Source: Desulfovibrio sp. (GTDB lineage: Bacteria > Desulfobacterota > Desulfovibrionia > Desulfovibrionales > Desulfovibrionaceae). Taken from it: a stretch of DNA of 64,000 nucleotides. The notes below the pieces were generated by a model that was given only the letters and a program-made list of their open reading frames with translations, had not been told where the DNA came from and made no database searches. The position numbers and the translations under genes are program-made. Below, piece after piece: positions 50,337 to 59,701 of the stretch. The stretch lies in contig JAISTH010000029.1 in the NCBI GenBank assembly GCA_031272715.1, positions 31,886-95,885 on the forward strand. Direction: 5' to 3'. Each line of letters starts with the position of its first letter. Within the stretch, counting starts at the first letter, position 1.

Positions 50337-51857
50337 ATGACTATCAGACGATTGCAGTACTGCGTGGACAACGCATGGAAGGAATCCAAGGCCGGGAAGT
50401 ACACGGCCGTGATGAACCCCAGCACCGGCGAGCAGATCGCCGAGACGCCCGTTTGCACCAAGGACGAGGTGGAGGCCGCCGTCGCCTCCTGCCGGGCCGC
50501 CTTCCCCGCCTGGGCCGCAAAGCCCGTGGCCGTGCGCACGCAGCTCATATTCAAGTTCCGGGAGATCGTGAACGCCCACTTCGAGGAACTCTCCGTGCTG
50601 CTGGCCACGGAGATGGGCAAGAACCTGGAGGAGTCCCGGGGTGACGTCTTCAAGGTCATCGAAGCGTGCGAACTCGCCGTGGCCGCCCCGCTGGAACTGC
50701 AGGGATACTCCCTGATGGAGGCCACCCGGAGCCACGACATCACTCTCGTCCGCGAGCCCGTGGGCGTGTTCCTCGGAATCGCCCCCTACAACTTCCCGGC
50801 CATGATCCCCTTCGGCTGGTTCATCCCCGGCTGCATCGTCGCGGGCAACTGCATGGTGCTCAAGGCGGCCACCATGGTCCCCCAGACCGGGATGCGGCTG
50901 ATGGAACTGCTCATCGAGGCGGGCCTGCCCAAAGGAGTCGTGAACCTCGTCACCTGCAGCAGGGACGAACTGACGGCGCTGCTGGCCCACAAGGACATCG
51001 ACGGCGTCACCTTCGTGGGCTCGGAGTCGGTGGGCCGGAAGATCTACGCCGCCGCATCCGCCGCCGGCAAGCGCGTCCAGTGCCTCGTCGAGGCCAAGAA
51101 CCACGCCCTGATCCTCGAGGACGCACCACTGGAATGGACGGCGCGCCGGGTCGTCAACTCCGCCTTCGGTTGCGCCGGGCAGCGCTGCATGGCGTTGCCC
51201 GCGGTGGTCGTCCAGGAGTCCGTGGCGGACGAGTTCGTGCGCATCATGAAGAAGCTGGGGCAGGAGATGGTCGTCGGAGCTGCATACGAGCCCGCGACCC
51301 AGCTCGGCCCCGTCATCAGCGCCGCCCACAAGGCGTCCGTGGAGAAATGGATCGCCAAGGGCATCGAGGAGGGCGCAACGGCCGTGCTGGACGGACGGGG
51401 CTGCACCCCCAAGGGATGCGAGAAGGGATACTTCGTCGGCCCCACCATCCTTGACAACGTGAAGCCCGGCATGAGCGTGGGGGACGAGGAGATCTTCGGC
51501 CCGGTCCTCTGCGTCAAGCGATGCAAGGACTTCGAGGAGGGGCTTGCCATCATGAACGCCAACCCCTTCGCCAACGGTTCCTCCATCTTCACGTCAAGCG
51601 GGCACTACGCGAGGGAGTTCGCCAGCAGGACGGACGGGGGGATGGTTGGCGTCAACGTGGGCATCCCCGTGCCTCTGGGCTTCTTCCCCTTCTCGGGGCA
51701 CAAGCGGTCCTTCTATGGCGACCTCCACGTGCTGGGCCGCGACGGCATGCGCTTCTACACGAAGATCAAGACCGTCACCACCAAGTGGGTCTCCCCGGCC
51801 GAATCCCAGGAAGCCAAGGTCAGCACCTGGGAAGGGACCATCAACCGCGACCTCTAG
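50337..51857 (+). CDS. mmsA: aldehyde dehydrogenase, methylmalonate-semialdehyde dehydrogenase (CoA-acylating) type
   Basis: GIAPYNFPAMIPFGWFIPGCIVAGNCMVLK, FVGSESVGRKIY, NSAFGCAGQRCMAL. Confidence 0.85.
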   Translation: MTIRRLQYCVDNAWKESKAGKYTAVMNPSTGEQIAETPVCTKDEVEAAVASCRAAFPAWAAKPVAVRTQLIFKFREIVNAHFEELSVLLATEMGKNLEESRGDVFKVIEACELAVAAPLELQGYSLMEATRSHDITLVREPVGVFLGIAPYNFPAMIPFGWFIPGCIVAGNCMVLKAATMVPQTGMRLMELLIEAGLPKGVVNLVTCSRDELTALLAHKDIDGVTFVGSESVGRKIYAAASAAGKRVQCLVEAKNHALILEDAPLEWTARRVVNSAFGCAGQRCMALPAVVVQESVADEFVRIMKKLGQEMVVGAAYEPATQLGPVISAAHKASVEKWIAKGIEEGATAVLDGRGCTPKGCEKGYFVGPTILDNVKPGMSVGDEEIFGPVLCVKRCKDFEEGLAIMNANPFANGSSIFTSSGHYAREFASRTDGGMVGVNVGIPVPLGFFPFSGHKRSFYGDLHVLGRDGMRFYTKIKTVTTKWVSPAESQEAKVSTWEGTINRDL

Positions 51858-51926
51858 GCCGGACGGATCCCGTCCCGGAAGGCGGACGGCCTGACAACGC
51901 CAAGCGGAACGCGCAGCATTCCTGGC

Positions 51927-51960
51927 AACGGCGCCCCTGGGGAGAGACGGGGGCGCCGTT
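51927..51960 (+). terminator. strong hairpin after mmsA, no clear U tract
   Basis: AACGGCGCCCC ... GGGGGCGCCGTT. Confidence 0.45.
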
Positions 51961-52290
51961 CGTGCATTATCGAAGTGCTGGGGTTTCGACCGCTGGGATC
52001 TTGCGGATCGGGATGGCCGGACGGTCGCCAGCGTCACCGGACATGGGGAGCGGCGACGACCCGTACCGTGAAGCCGAACCGGCCCGAGTCCGGGCGATGT
52101 GGCAGGCCATCGGAACCGAGGCGAGGGACTGGAGCGGCGCGTGTTCGATTCCTTCGGATACCGCAAAACCCGGCCGGTTCTAGGCGAATCCCTGAACACC
52201 CTCCCGCCGGACGGCTCCAAGTCCTTGATGTCGGCCATGCAGGCCGCCAGCTTGCGGCGCAAGAGGTATGCACGGAGGTATCAGAGCATA

Positions 52291-52321
52291 CAAAAAGGGC
52301 CTCCCGGGGATACGGAAGGCC
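52291..52321 (-). terminator. terminator downstream of tRNA-Phe
   Basis: Minus strand GGCCTTCC...GGGAGGCCCTTTTTG. Confidence 0.7.
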
Positions 52322-52331
52322 GCCTGGAATA

Positions 52332-52407
<76 letters not shown>

Positions 52408-52436
52408 ACGACACTGGGATCGCAAAGGGACGATTT

Positions 52437-53639
52437 TTACTCTCTGCCCAAAACTTTGGCAAGCCCCGCGGCAGCGGACTGAAAATCCCCGCCTCCGGGA
52501 GCCTCCGTTGCCACGTAGCTGCGGGCGTTGGCGGCTCCCATCCGGCAGAGGACCTCGTAGGAGATCGTCCCAAGCTTCCCCGCCATCTCCCTGGGGTTGA
52601 CCGGGGAGTGACCCGGCTCGGCCTCCCCTCCCAGGATCCACGCCTTGTCCCCTTCCCGGACCCCGGGAATCCCCGACACGTCCACCATGAACATCCCCAT
52701 GCAGACCCGGCCCACCTGGGGCGCCCGGCGGCCGCGGATCAGGACCTCCATGCGGTTGGTCAGGCTGCGGTCGATCCCGGTGGCGTATCCCGCTGCGAGC
52801 ACGGCGACCTTCTCGGGATGCTGGGTCGTGTGGAGGCGGCCGTAGGAGACGGATCTTCCCGGCGGCATGTTCCGCACCTGCAGGATGGGCGTCCAGACGC
52901 TCATGGCCCAGACGAGGCCCCTCCCCATGTTCTCCCGCACCGTGCCCACGAGGGGATTGTCGCCGTAGAGGGAGATGCCGGGCCTGCAGATGTCGAAATG
53001 GCTCTCCGGCATCCCCAGCGTTGCGGCGGAATTCGCCAGCGAGCGTTTCAGGCCGGGGAACGCTTCCCGCAACGCACGGGTGATCTCCGTGAAGCGGGCG
53101 ATCTGGCCTCTGCTGTATTCCTGCTGGTCGGGGTCGTCGGCGCAGGAGAGGTGGGACAGTGCCAGCACGGGGTTGAGGGCCCGATGGGCGCGAAGGAAGT
53201 CGACGACGTCGGGCACTTCCTCGGGTTCGAAGCCCAGCCGTCCCATCCCCGTCTCCCACTTCAAGGTCACGGGGAACGATCCGTCCTCGGGAAGGCATTC
53301 CGCCGCCTGACGCAGGTTGTCCGCCGTCGCTATGAGCGGCACGATGCGGGAGGCCGCGGCGATGCGCCAAGACTCGGGAGTCATGGCGTTGAGGAGCAGG
53401 TGGATGTCGCCCCCGACGCCGGCCTCCCGCAGTGTCTGGGCCTCGTTCACCGTTCCCACCGCGAACCGCTTGGCACCGGCTTTTTCCAGCGCCCGGGCCA
53501 CCGGCACGAGGCCGTGTCCGTAGGCATCGGACTTGATCACGGGCATGAGACGTTCCGGCTCGCCCAGACGGGCGAAGTTCCAGACGATCGCGCCAAGATC
53601 GATGATGCAGCCCCCGGGGGCGAAGACGGGATCGGACAT
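52437..53639 (-). CDS. alr: alanine racemase
   Basis: LMPVIKSDAYGHGLVPVARALEKAG...RPGISLYGDNPL...GRVCMGMFMVDVS. Confidence 0.95.
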   Translation of the reverse strand: MSDPVFAPGGCIIDLGAIVWNFARLGEPERLMPVIKSDAYGHGLVPVARALEKAGAKRFAVGTVNEAQTLREAGVGGDIHLLLNAMTPESWRIAAASRIVPLIATADNLRQAAECLPEDGSFPVTLKWETGMGRLGFEPEEVPDVVDFLRAHRALNPVLALSHLSCADDPDQQEYSRGQIARFTEITRALREAFPGLKRSLANSAATLGMPESHFDICRPGISLYGDNPLVGTVRENMGRGLVWAMSVWTPILQVRNMPPGRSVSYGRLHTTQHPEKVAVLAAGYATGIDRSLTNRMEVLIRGRRAPQVGRVCMGMFMVDVSGIPGVREGDKAWILGGEAEPGHSPVNPREMAGKLGTISYEVLCRMGAANARSYVATEAPGGGDFQSAAAGLAKVLGRE

Positions 53640-53648
53640 GTCCGCGGT

Positions 53649-54263
53649 CTACTGGACCACCGAGGCTCTTGTGATCGTCACGGGCTGCAGGGGCACGTCG
53701 CCGTGCGATCCCCTGTTGCCCGTCTTCACGCCGGCGATCTTGTCGACGACGTCCTGACCCTTGATGACCTTGCCGAACACCGCATATCCCCAGCCTTCGC
53801 GGGTCTGCCCCTTGTGGTCCAGGAACGCGTTGTCGGCGACGTTGATGAAGAACTGGGCCGACGCCGAGTGAGGATCGGAGGTCCGGGCCATGGCGATGGT
53901 GTACTTGGCGTTCCTGAGCCCGTTGTTCGCCTCGTTCTTGATGGGCTTGTCGGCCTGGCGTTCCCGCATGTCGGGGGTGAAGCCGCCGCCCTGGATCATG
54001 AATCCCGGGATCACCCGGTGGAAGATGGTCCCATCGTAGTGGCCGGCTTTGACGTATTTCAGGAAGTTCTCCGTGGTCACCGGCGCCTTGCGGACATCCA
54101 GGCGCAGCACGATGTCGCCCATGCTCGTGGACAGCATGACCACCGGATCTGGGCCGGCCTGGGGTTGTCCTTGGGGTTGTGCGGCGGCCGCGAGTCCCGC
54201 GGCGCCGAGGGAAAGACCAAGGAGCAGGCAGCAGCACGCCGCCGCACGTAGCAGATGCATCAT
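53649..54263 (-). CDS. peptidyl-prolyl cis-trans isomerase (cyclophilin), exported
   Basis: Signal peptide; [29 protein letters not shown]. Confidence 0.93.
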   Translation of the reverse strand: MMHLLRAAACCCLLLGLSLGAAGLAAAAQPQGQPQAGPDPVVMLSTSMGDIVLRLDVRKAPVTTENFLKYVKAGHYDGTIFHRVIPGFMIQGGGFTPDMRERQADKPIKNEANNGLRNAKYTIAMARTSDPHSASAQFFINVADNAFLDHKGQTREGWGYAVFGKVIKGQDVVDKIAGVKTGNRGSHGDVPLQPVTITRASVVQ

Positions 54264-54410
54264 GATTCGTGCCTTTGGGTTTGGTTTGTTCGACATCGTC
54301 CCCGCCCGGGGAGCACAACGTTTTTGGGATCCGCCAGACCACGGTTCGGGCGTGGAAAGCGCTTCGAAAATCGTGCCACGATCGACCGCCGATGGTCGGC
54401 CATCGGCCCG

Positions 54411-54503
54411 GGAACGTCCCCCTGCGCGGGGGCCACGCATCAGGATGCAATGAAGTCAGGGATGCGCAACCAGGAACGTCCCCCTGCGCGGGGGCCACGC
54501 ATC
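54411..54503. repeat. two identical 31-nt direct repeats separated by 31 nt, CRISPR-like
   Basis: GGAACGTCCCCCTGCGCGGGGGCCACGCATC at 54411-54441 and 54473-54503. Confidence 0.85.
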
Positions 54504-54683
54504 GGGGCCGCCGCGCAGATCCACGTTTCAGCCTACCACGGCGCCACTTCCCGGGCAACCACTTGCACATTCGGCAAAAGGCATTATACTATAACGTCAG
54601 GATCACAGGCATCGCCGAATGCACGAACTTTCGCCAACCAACACAGCACCTGCACCGTTCAGCGGTGAGGAGGAGGAAGAATA

Positions 54684-55388
54684 ATGCCCTTGACATACCA
54701 GACCACGGCACGAACCGGAGAAGTCAGCATCGCGTCGCTTTTCATGCGGCAGGTCTACCAGTGGATGGCGGCGGGGCTCGCCTTGACGACCGTCGTCGCC
54801 TTCGCCGTCGCCTCGTCCCCCGCCATCCAGCAGGCGTTGCTGGGGAACACCATCAGCATCATCCTCCTGATCGTGGCGCAGTTCGGCCTGGTCATCTGGC
54901 TCTCCGCCGGAGTGCACCGGATGTCCTCCGCGACCGCCACGGGAGCGTTCCTGCTCTATTCGGCCCTGACCGGGGCGACCCTCTCCTCGATCTTCGTCGT
55001 GTATCCCATCGCGTCCATCGCCAACGCCTTTCTCGTCACGGCCGGCACGTTCCTGGCCATGTCGATCTACGGCACCGTGACCAAGCGGGATCTGACCGGG
55101 ATGGGGAACTTCCTCTTCATGGGCCTGATAGGCATCATCATCGCCTCCCTGGTGAACCTGTTCCTGCAGAGTTCCATGATGGACTTCATCATCAGCTGCG
55201 TCGGCGTGCTCATATTCACCGGGCTCACGGCGTACGACACCCAGAAGATCTACCAGTTCGGCGCCGACGCCCCCATGGGCGACGCCCTCGCCATCCGGCG
55301 CGGCGCCATCCTGGGCGCCCTCACCCTCTATCTTGATTTCATCAACCTCTTCCTCATGATGCTGCGCCTGTTCGGCAACAGAGACTGA
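54684..55388 (+). CDS. Bax inhibitor-1/YccA family membrane protein
   Basis: Seven-TM pattern; GLTAYDTQKIYQFG near C-terminus. Confidence 0.92.
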   Translation: MPLTYQTTARTGEVSIASLFMRQVYQWMAAGLALTTVVAFAVASSPAIQQALLGNTISIILLIVAQFGLVIWLSAGVHRMSSATATGAFLLYSALTGATLSSIFVVYPIASIANAFLVTAGTFLAMSIYGTVTKRDLTGMGNFLFMGLIGIIIASLVNLFLQSSMMDFIISCVGVLIFTGLTAYDTQKIYQFGADAPMGDALAIRRGAILGALTLYLDFINLFLMMLRLFGNRD

Positions 55389-55656
55389 TCCCTCGTGCCC
55401 TTGCCACGGCCGGCGGAGGCGACTCCGCCGGCCTTTTCCGTGGACGGGCCGGACACGGGGCAGGCGCCGTCCAAGGACCCTGCGGCGTCAGCAGAAAACG
55501 GCCTCGGCTTCCCGCCTTTCCGAACACGCTTCCCCGCATCCTGTACGCCCCCATGGCCCCGCGGTTCCAACGCAGCGGCAAAGGCCCTCCACGCCGCCTC
55601 CGCCGCGGCATCCATCCTCATCTCCATCGCATGCGAACAGTCATCGCCCCGCCATC

Positions 55657-57390
55657 ATGAGCAGGAAAAAAAACACGGATACATACAGCGACGCCTCTTC
55701 CGACAAGTCCAGTCGTCCCAAGCCGACCGACATCGACCGCGTCCAGGGCTTCGAGCGGCAGGTCAAACGCTATCACCGCGTCCCCTGCAAGTTCACGGCC
55801 GCGACCGAGCGGGATGCCGCGGCACTGCCCGCCGAGGTGACCGCTGACGACATGCGGGGGCGGGAAGACATGCGGGACATCCCCTTCGTGACCATCGACG
55901 GGGCCGATGCCAGAGACTTCGACGACGCCATCCACGTGGAACGAACGGGCGAGAGGCAATGGCTCCTGCGCGTGGCCATCGCCGACGTGAGCCACTACGT
56001 CTCCCCGGACACGACCAAGGCCCTTGATGCTGAGGCACTCGTCCGCGGCAATTCCCAGTACTTCCCCCTGTCCGTGGAGCCCATGCTGCCCGAGGCATTG
56101 TCCAACGGCCTGTGCAGCCTCGTCCCATGGCAGGACAGGCTTGCGGTCGTGGCGGAATTCTCGATCTCGGCCGACGCCCCTCCGGGCAAGCCCCGGTTCG
56201 CCTTGGCCGTCATACATTCCCATGCGCGACTCACTTACGATCAGGTCAAGGCCTGCATGCTGGACCGTAATCCCGCCCAGCTGGAGGAGATGACGAGCCG
56301 GCCTTCCGGGATGGCCGTCGCGGGCATGCTCGAGGAGGCGTTCAACGTCTTCCGGGTGTTGCAGGAGGCTCGATCCGCCAGGGGATCGATGGACTTTGAT
56401 CACGGGGAACCGGTGTTCCAGGTCAAAAAGGACGGGGAGGGTTTCTCCTACGCCACGCGCCAGCGGCACGATGCCCATCGCCTGATAGAGGAGTGCATGA
56501 TCGCGGCCAACGAGGCCGTTGCGCGCCATCTCGAGGCCAGCGGCGCCCCCTGCATCTACAGGGTCCATCCGGAACCCGAGCCCGAGAGGCTCAAGGAACT
56601 CTTCGACACGTTGAAGTACGGATCCCTCTCCGTGTCCAACAAGCTTCCGTCCAAACCCACGCTTGCCGGCATCCTCGCCCTCGCGAAGGGGGCCCACGAC
56701 GAGGACATCGTCGCGCGCTGTTGCCTGCGGGCCATGCCGAAGGCCTACTACGACGTCAGGAACATCGGGCATTACGGGTTGGCGAGCGAGTCATACTGCC
56801 ACTTCACCTCGCCCATACGGCGCTATGCGGATCTGGCGGTCCACCGCGCCCTCAGGCAGTCCATGGGCTGGCCGATCCCGAAGAAGCTCGACTTCGGCAA
56901 GTTTGCGAACGTCGCAAACATCGTGAACGTGCGGGAGATCGTCTCCGTGGATGCCGAGCGCGAGATGGGGAAGATGCTGGGGTGTCTCGTGCTCTCGCGG
57001 CTTGAAGGGCGTACGGTGACGGCGACCGTGACGGGCCTTGCGGAATTCGGCCTCTTCATGGCGATCGACGGCATCCCGGAGATGGAGGGCCTTCTCCACG
57101 TCTCGAAACTCCCCTCCAACGTCTCCCCCAAAGCCCAGCGCGACCAGGAAGCCTACGACAGATGGCGCGATGGCGACTTCGACGACTACGACGACTTCTA
57201 TGACGACTACTCGCGGTACGGACGCCGCCACAGCTACCAGCGCAACTATGTCGAGCCATGGATGCTGGGCGTTCGGGGCAGGGTGAAAATCGAGTACGTC
57301 GACATCCATGCCCAGCGGGTCTCCCTCATCCCGGACGGATCCTTCAAGGGCGCCCTGACGCAGGCGGCCAACAACGCCATCAAGGCATGA
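55657..57390 (+). CDS. RNB-domain (RNase II/R family) ribonuclease
   Basis: FVTIDGADARDFDDAIHVE, FTSPIRRYADLAVHRAL; S1-like C-terminus. Confidence 0.92.
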   Translation: MSRKKNTDTYSDASSDKSSRPKPTDIDRVQGFERQVKRYHRVPCKFTAATERDAAALPAEVTADDMRGREDMRDIPFVTIDGADARDFDDAIHVERTGERQWLLRVAIADVSHYVSPDTTKALDAEALVRGNSQYFPLSVEPMLPEALSNGLCSLVPWQDRLAVVAEFSISADAPPGKPRFALAVIHSHARLTYDQVKACMLDRNPAQLEEMTSRPSGMAVAGMLEEAFNVFRVLQEARSARGSMDFDHGEPVFQVKKDGEGFSYATRQRHDAHRLIEECMIAANEAVARHLEASGAPCIYRVHPEPEPERLKELFDTLKYGSLSVSNKLPSKPTLAGILALAKGAHDEDIVARCCLRAMPKAYYDVRNIGHYGLASESYCHFTSPIRRYADLAVHRALRQSMGWPIPKKLDFGKFANVANIVNVREIVSVDAEREMGKMLGCLVLSRLEGRTVTATVTGLAEFGLFMAIDGIPEMEGLLHVSKLPSNVSPKAQRDQEAYDRWRDGDFDDYDDFYDDYSRYGRRHSYQRNYVEPWMLGVRGRVKIEYVDIHAQRVSLIPDGSFKGALTQAANNAIKA

Positions 57391-59039
57391 TGGCGGACGG
57401 CGCGTCCTCGACGCCGGGAGGCGATGCCGGCGCCACGTCCCGAGGGGTTTTCGGCAGGCGGCAGCGCATGGGTGCGGCCGCCCTGCTCCTTGCCTGCAGT
57501 GCGGTCCTGTCCAGACTGATGGGACTCGTGCGGGACAAGGTCATCTCCTGGCAGTTCGGCGCCGGCGCCGAGTCCGATCTCTACTTCGCCGCCTTCGTCG
57601 TCCCGGACGTCATAGGCTACCTTCTGGCCGGCGGCTTCATGTCCATCACGATCATCCCGCTACTGGCGGAGCGGTTCCGGGAGGACGAGGAGGACGCATG
57701 GCGGTTCTTCTCCTGCGTCTTCACGTGGATGGCCACGCTGTCCCTCCTCTTCACCCTCGTCTGCATCCTGTGCGCCGACCGTCTCGCCGTGGTCACGGCT
57801 CCGGGCTTCTCCCCGCAGCAGCAGGAGCGTCTGGCCTTCTTCATGCGGGTGGTGCTGCCCGCCCAGGTCTTCTTCCTGTCCGGGGCCTGCTTCACCGCGA
57901 TCCTCTATCTGCGGCGGCAGTTCGCGGTGCCCGCCGTGGCGCCCCTCCTCTACAACGGCGGCATCATCGCCTGCGGCGTCCTCCTTCCCATGATCGGACT
58001 CGTGCAGGGCATGACGGGATACTGCATCGGAGTGACGCTGGGGGCGGGCCTCGGGGCCTTCATCCTGCCCATGACAGTGGCCGCACGGGGAGGGCTGCAT
58101 CTGCGACCCCGATGGAGCCATCCCCTTCTCGGGAAGTTCTTCAAGACCGCCCTGCCTTTGATGCTCGGCCAGACGGTGATCATGCTGGACGAGCAGTTCC
58201 TGCGGATCTTCGGCAGTCTCGCGGGGGAGGGGACGGTGAGTCTGCTCAACTACGCCAGACGCATAGCCCAGGCCCCCGTGGGACTCGTTGGGCAGGCGGC
58301 GGCGGCGGCATCCTATCCGTTTCTGGTGGGGCTGCTGGCGGCCAAGGAGAGGGAGCGGTTCATCGAGACCCTGGCGTTGGCGCTGAAGACGACGGTATCT
58401 TTCATCGTCCCCTGCGCCATGTGCATGACGGCGCTGTCGCTGCCGCTGGTGAGCCTGATCTTCCAGGGGGGGCGATTCGGGCCGGCGGACACGATCGCCA
58501 CGGTTCCCCTGACCTGTCTGCTCCTTGCGCCCACGCCCTTCTGGGTCGCGTACATGGTGCTGGTGCGGGGCTATTACGCACAGGGGGACACCGTGACCCC
58601 GGCGGTGGCGGGCACGGTCATGACGCTTGTGACCCTTCCCTGCTACGCCTTGGCCGTGAGGTACGGGGGATGGGCGATAGCGCTGGTTTCGGCGACGAGC
58701 GTTCCCTGCTACGTGCTGTGGCTGATGGGGATCTGGCGGCGCAGGCAGGGCGGAGGGGCCTTCAAGGGGTTGGGGACGCTGGTCCTGCGGTCCGTCGGCT
58801 GTTCGCTGCCGGGAGGGGTGGCGAGCTGGTGGGTGTCGGAATGGTTGCGGGCGAATCTCGGGCTTTCTGCGCTGCCGTTGTCCTGCGTCTGCCTGGTTGT
58901 GGGGAGCGTGGCCTTCGCCGTATGTTTCCTGCCGATGATACTGGTCTTCGAGCCGCATATGAAGGGCGTGCTCTTGCAGGGACTCGGCCGGTTCGGCCGT
59001 AGATGGAGGCAGGAGCCAGCTGATGGGGGCGGGAGTTGA
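57387..59039 (+). CDS. murJ: lipid II flippase MurJ
   Basis: AVLSRLMGLVRDKVISWQFGAGAESDLYFAAFVVPDVIGYLLAGGFMSITIIPLL; ATGA overlap. Confidence 0.94.
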   Translation: MMADGASSTPGGDAGATSRGVFGRRQRMGAAALLLACSAVLSRLMGLVRDKVISWQFGAGAESDLYFAAFVVPDVIGYLLAGGFMSITIIPLLAERFREDEEDAWRFFSCVFTWMATLSLLFTLVCILCADRLAVVTAPGFSPQQQERLAFFMRVVLPAQVFFLSGACFTAILYLRRQFAVPAVAPLLYNGGIIACGVLLPMIGLVQGMTGYCIGVTLGAGLGAFILPMTVAARGGLHLRPRWSHPLLGKFFKTALPLMLGQTVIMLDEQFLRIFGSLAGEGTVSLLNYARRIAQAPVGLVGQAAAAASYPFLVGLLAAKERERFIETLALALKTTVSFIVPCAMCMTALSLPLVSLIFQGGRFGPADTIATVPLTCLLLAPTPFWVAYMVLVRGYYAQGDTVTPAVAGTVMTLVTLPCYALAVRYGGWAIALVSATSVPCYVLWLMGIWRRRQGGGAFKGLGTLVLRSVGCSLPGGVASWWVSEWLRANLGLSALPLSCVCLVVGSVAFAVCFLPMILVFEPHMKGVLLQGLGRFGRRWRQEPADGGGS

Positions 59040-59150
59040 TGCCGGACAATGAGGAAATGACGAGAGAAGGCTGAAGACAGTATCTTGGCGTTCAGATCAT
59101 CCCAATTGCCAATCCTTCGCTAGTCATTCGGCCATTTCTCAAAGTTTTTC

Positions 59151-59336
59151 TTATTTCGACGCCATTCCTACAATTCTTCCAGCTGTCTGCAGAGCTGCCT
59201 CAGCCTCTTCTTCAATATTTTCAGATTGATATTTTTGGCCTTCTTGTGCATCGCCCTCATCGATTTCTCGTGAGGCCATATTCTGCGCTAGCTTGGCTGC
59301 CCTCTCCTTGCGCATCTTCACCAGCAGGAAATACAC
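59151..59336 (-). pseudogene. possible truncated small membrane protein
   Basis: Upstream in-frame LVLFPITVLWVYFLLVKMRKERAAKLAQN but a stop and no clear start before it. Confidence 0.3.
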
Positions 59337-59701
59337 CCAGAGAACCGTGATCGGGAAGAGGACGAGGCAAATGTCAGCGACATCTGAATTTATGTTAAGT
59401 TTTTAGCAAATTCGGAGAAATACTCAACGCTGAACGTATACGCATGATCGCGCCGAATACGAGTATCGATTTTAATTCAAATTTAGCTCTTGTTATGTCA
59501 GCCTCATCTAAGCACAAAAGAATTTATGTTGATTTATCTGAATCCGAAAAGAAAATAACATCTGCAAAAAACTGAAGGAGATGTCGGGCTGGCATCATTG
59601 AATATCTTTGCCATCTTTGAACCTCGCATCGGATGCCTTTGACCCGCAGGACAAGAATCAACGTTGCCCACCGAAGGGCACGCCGTGCATCCTCCGTCAC
59701 G

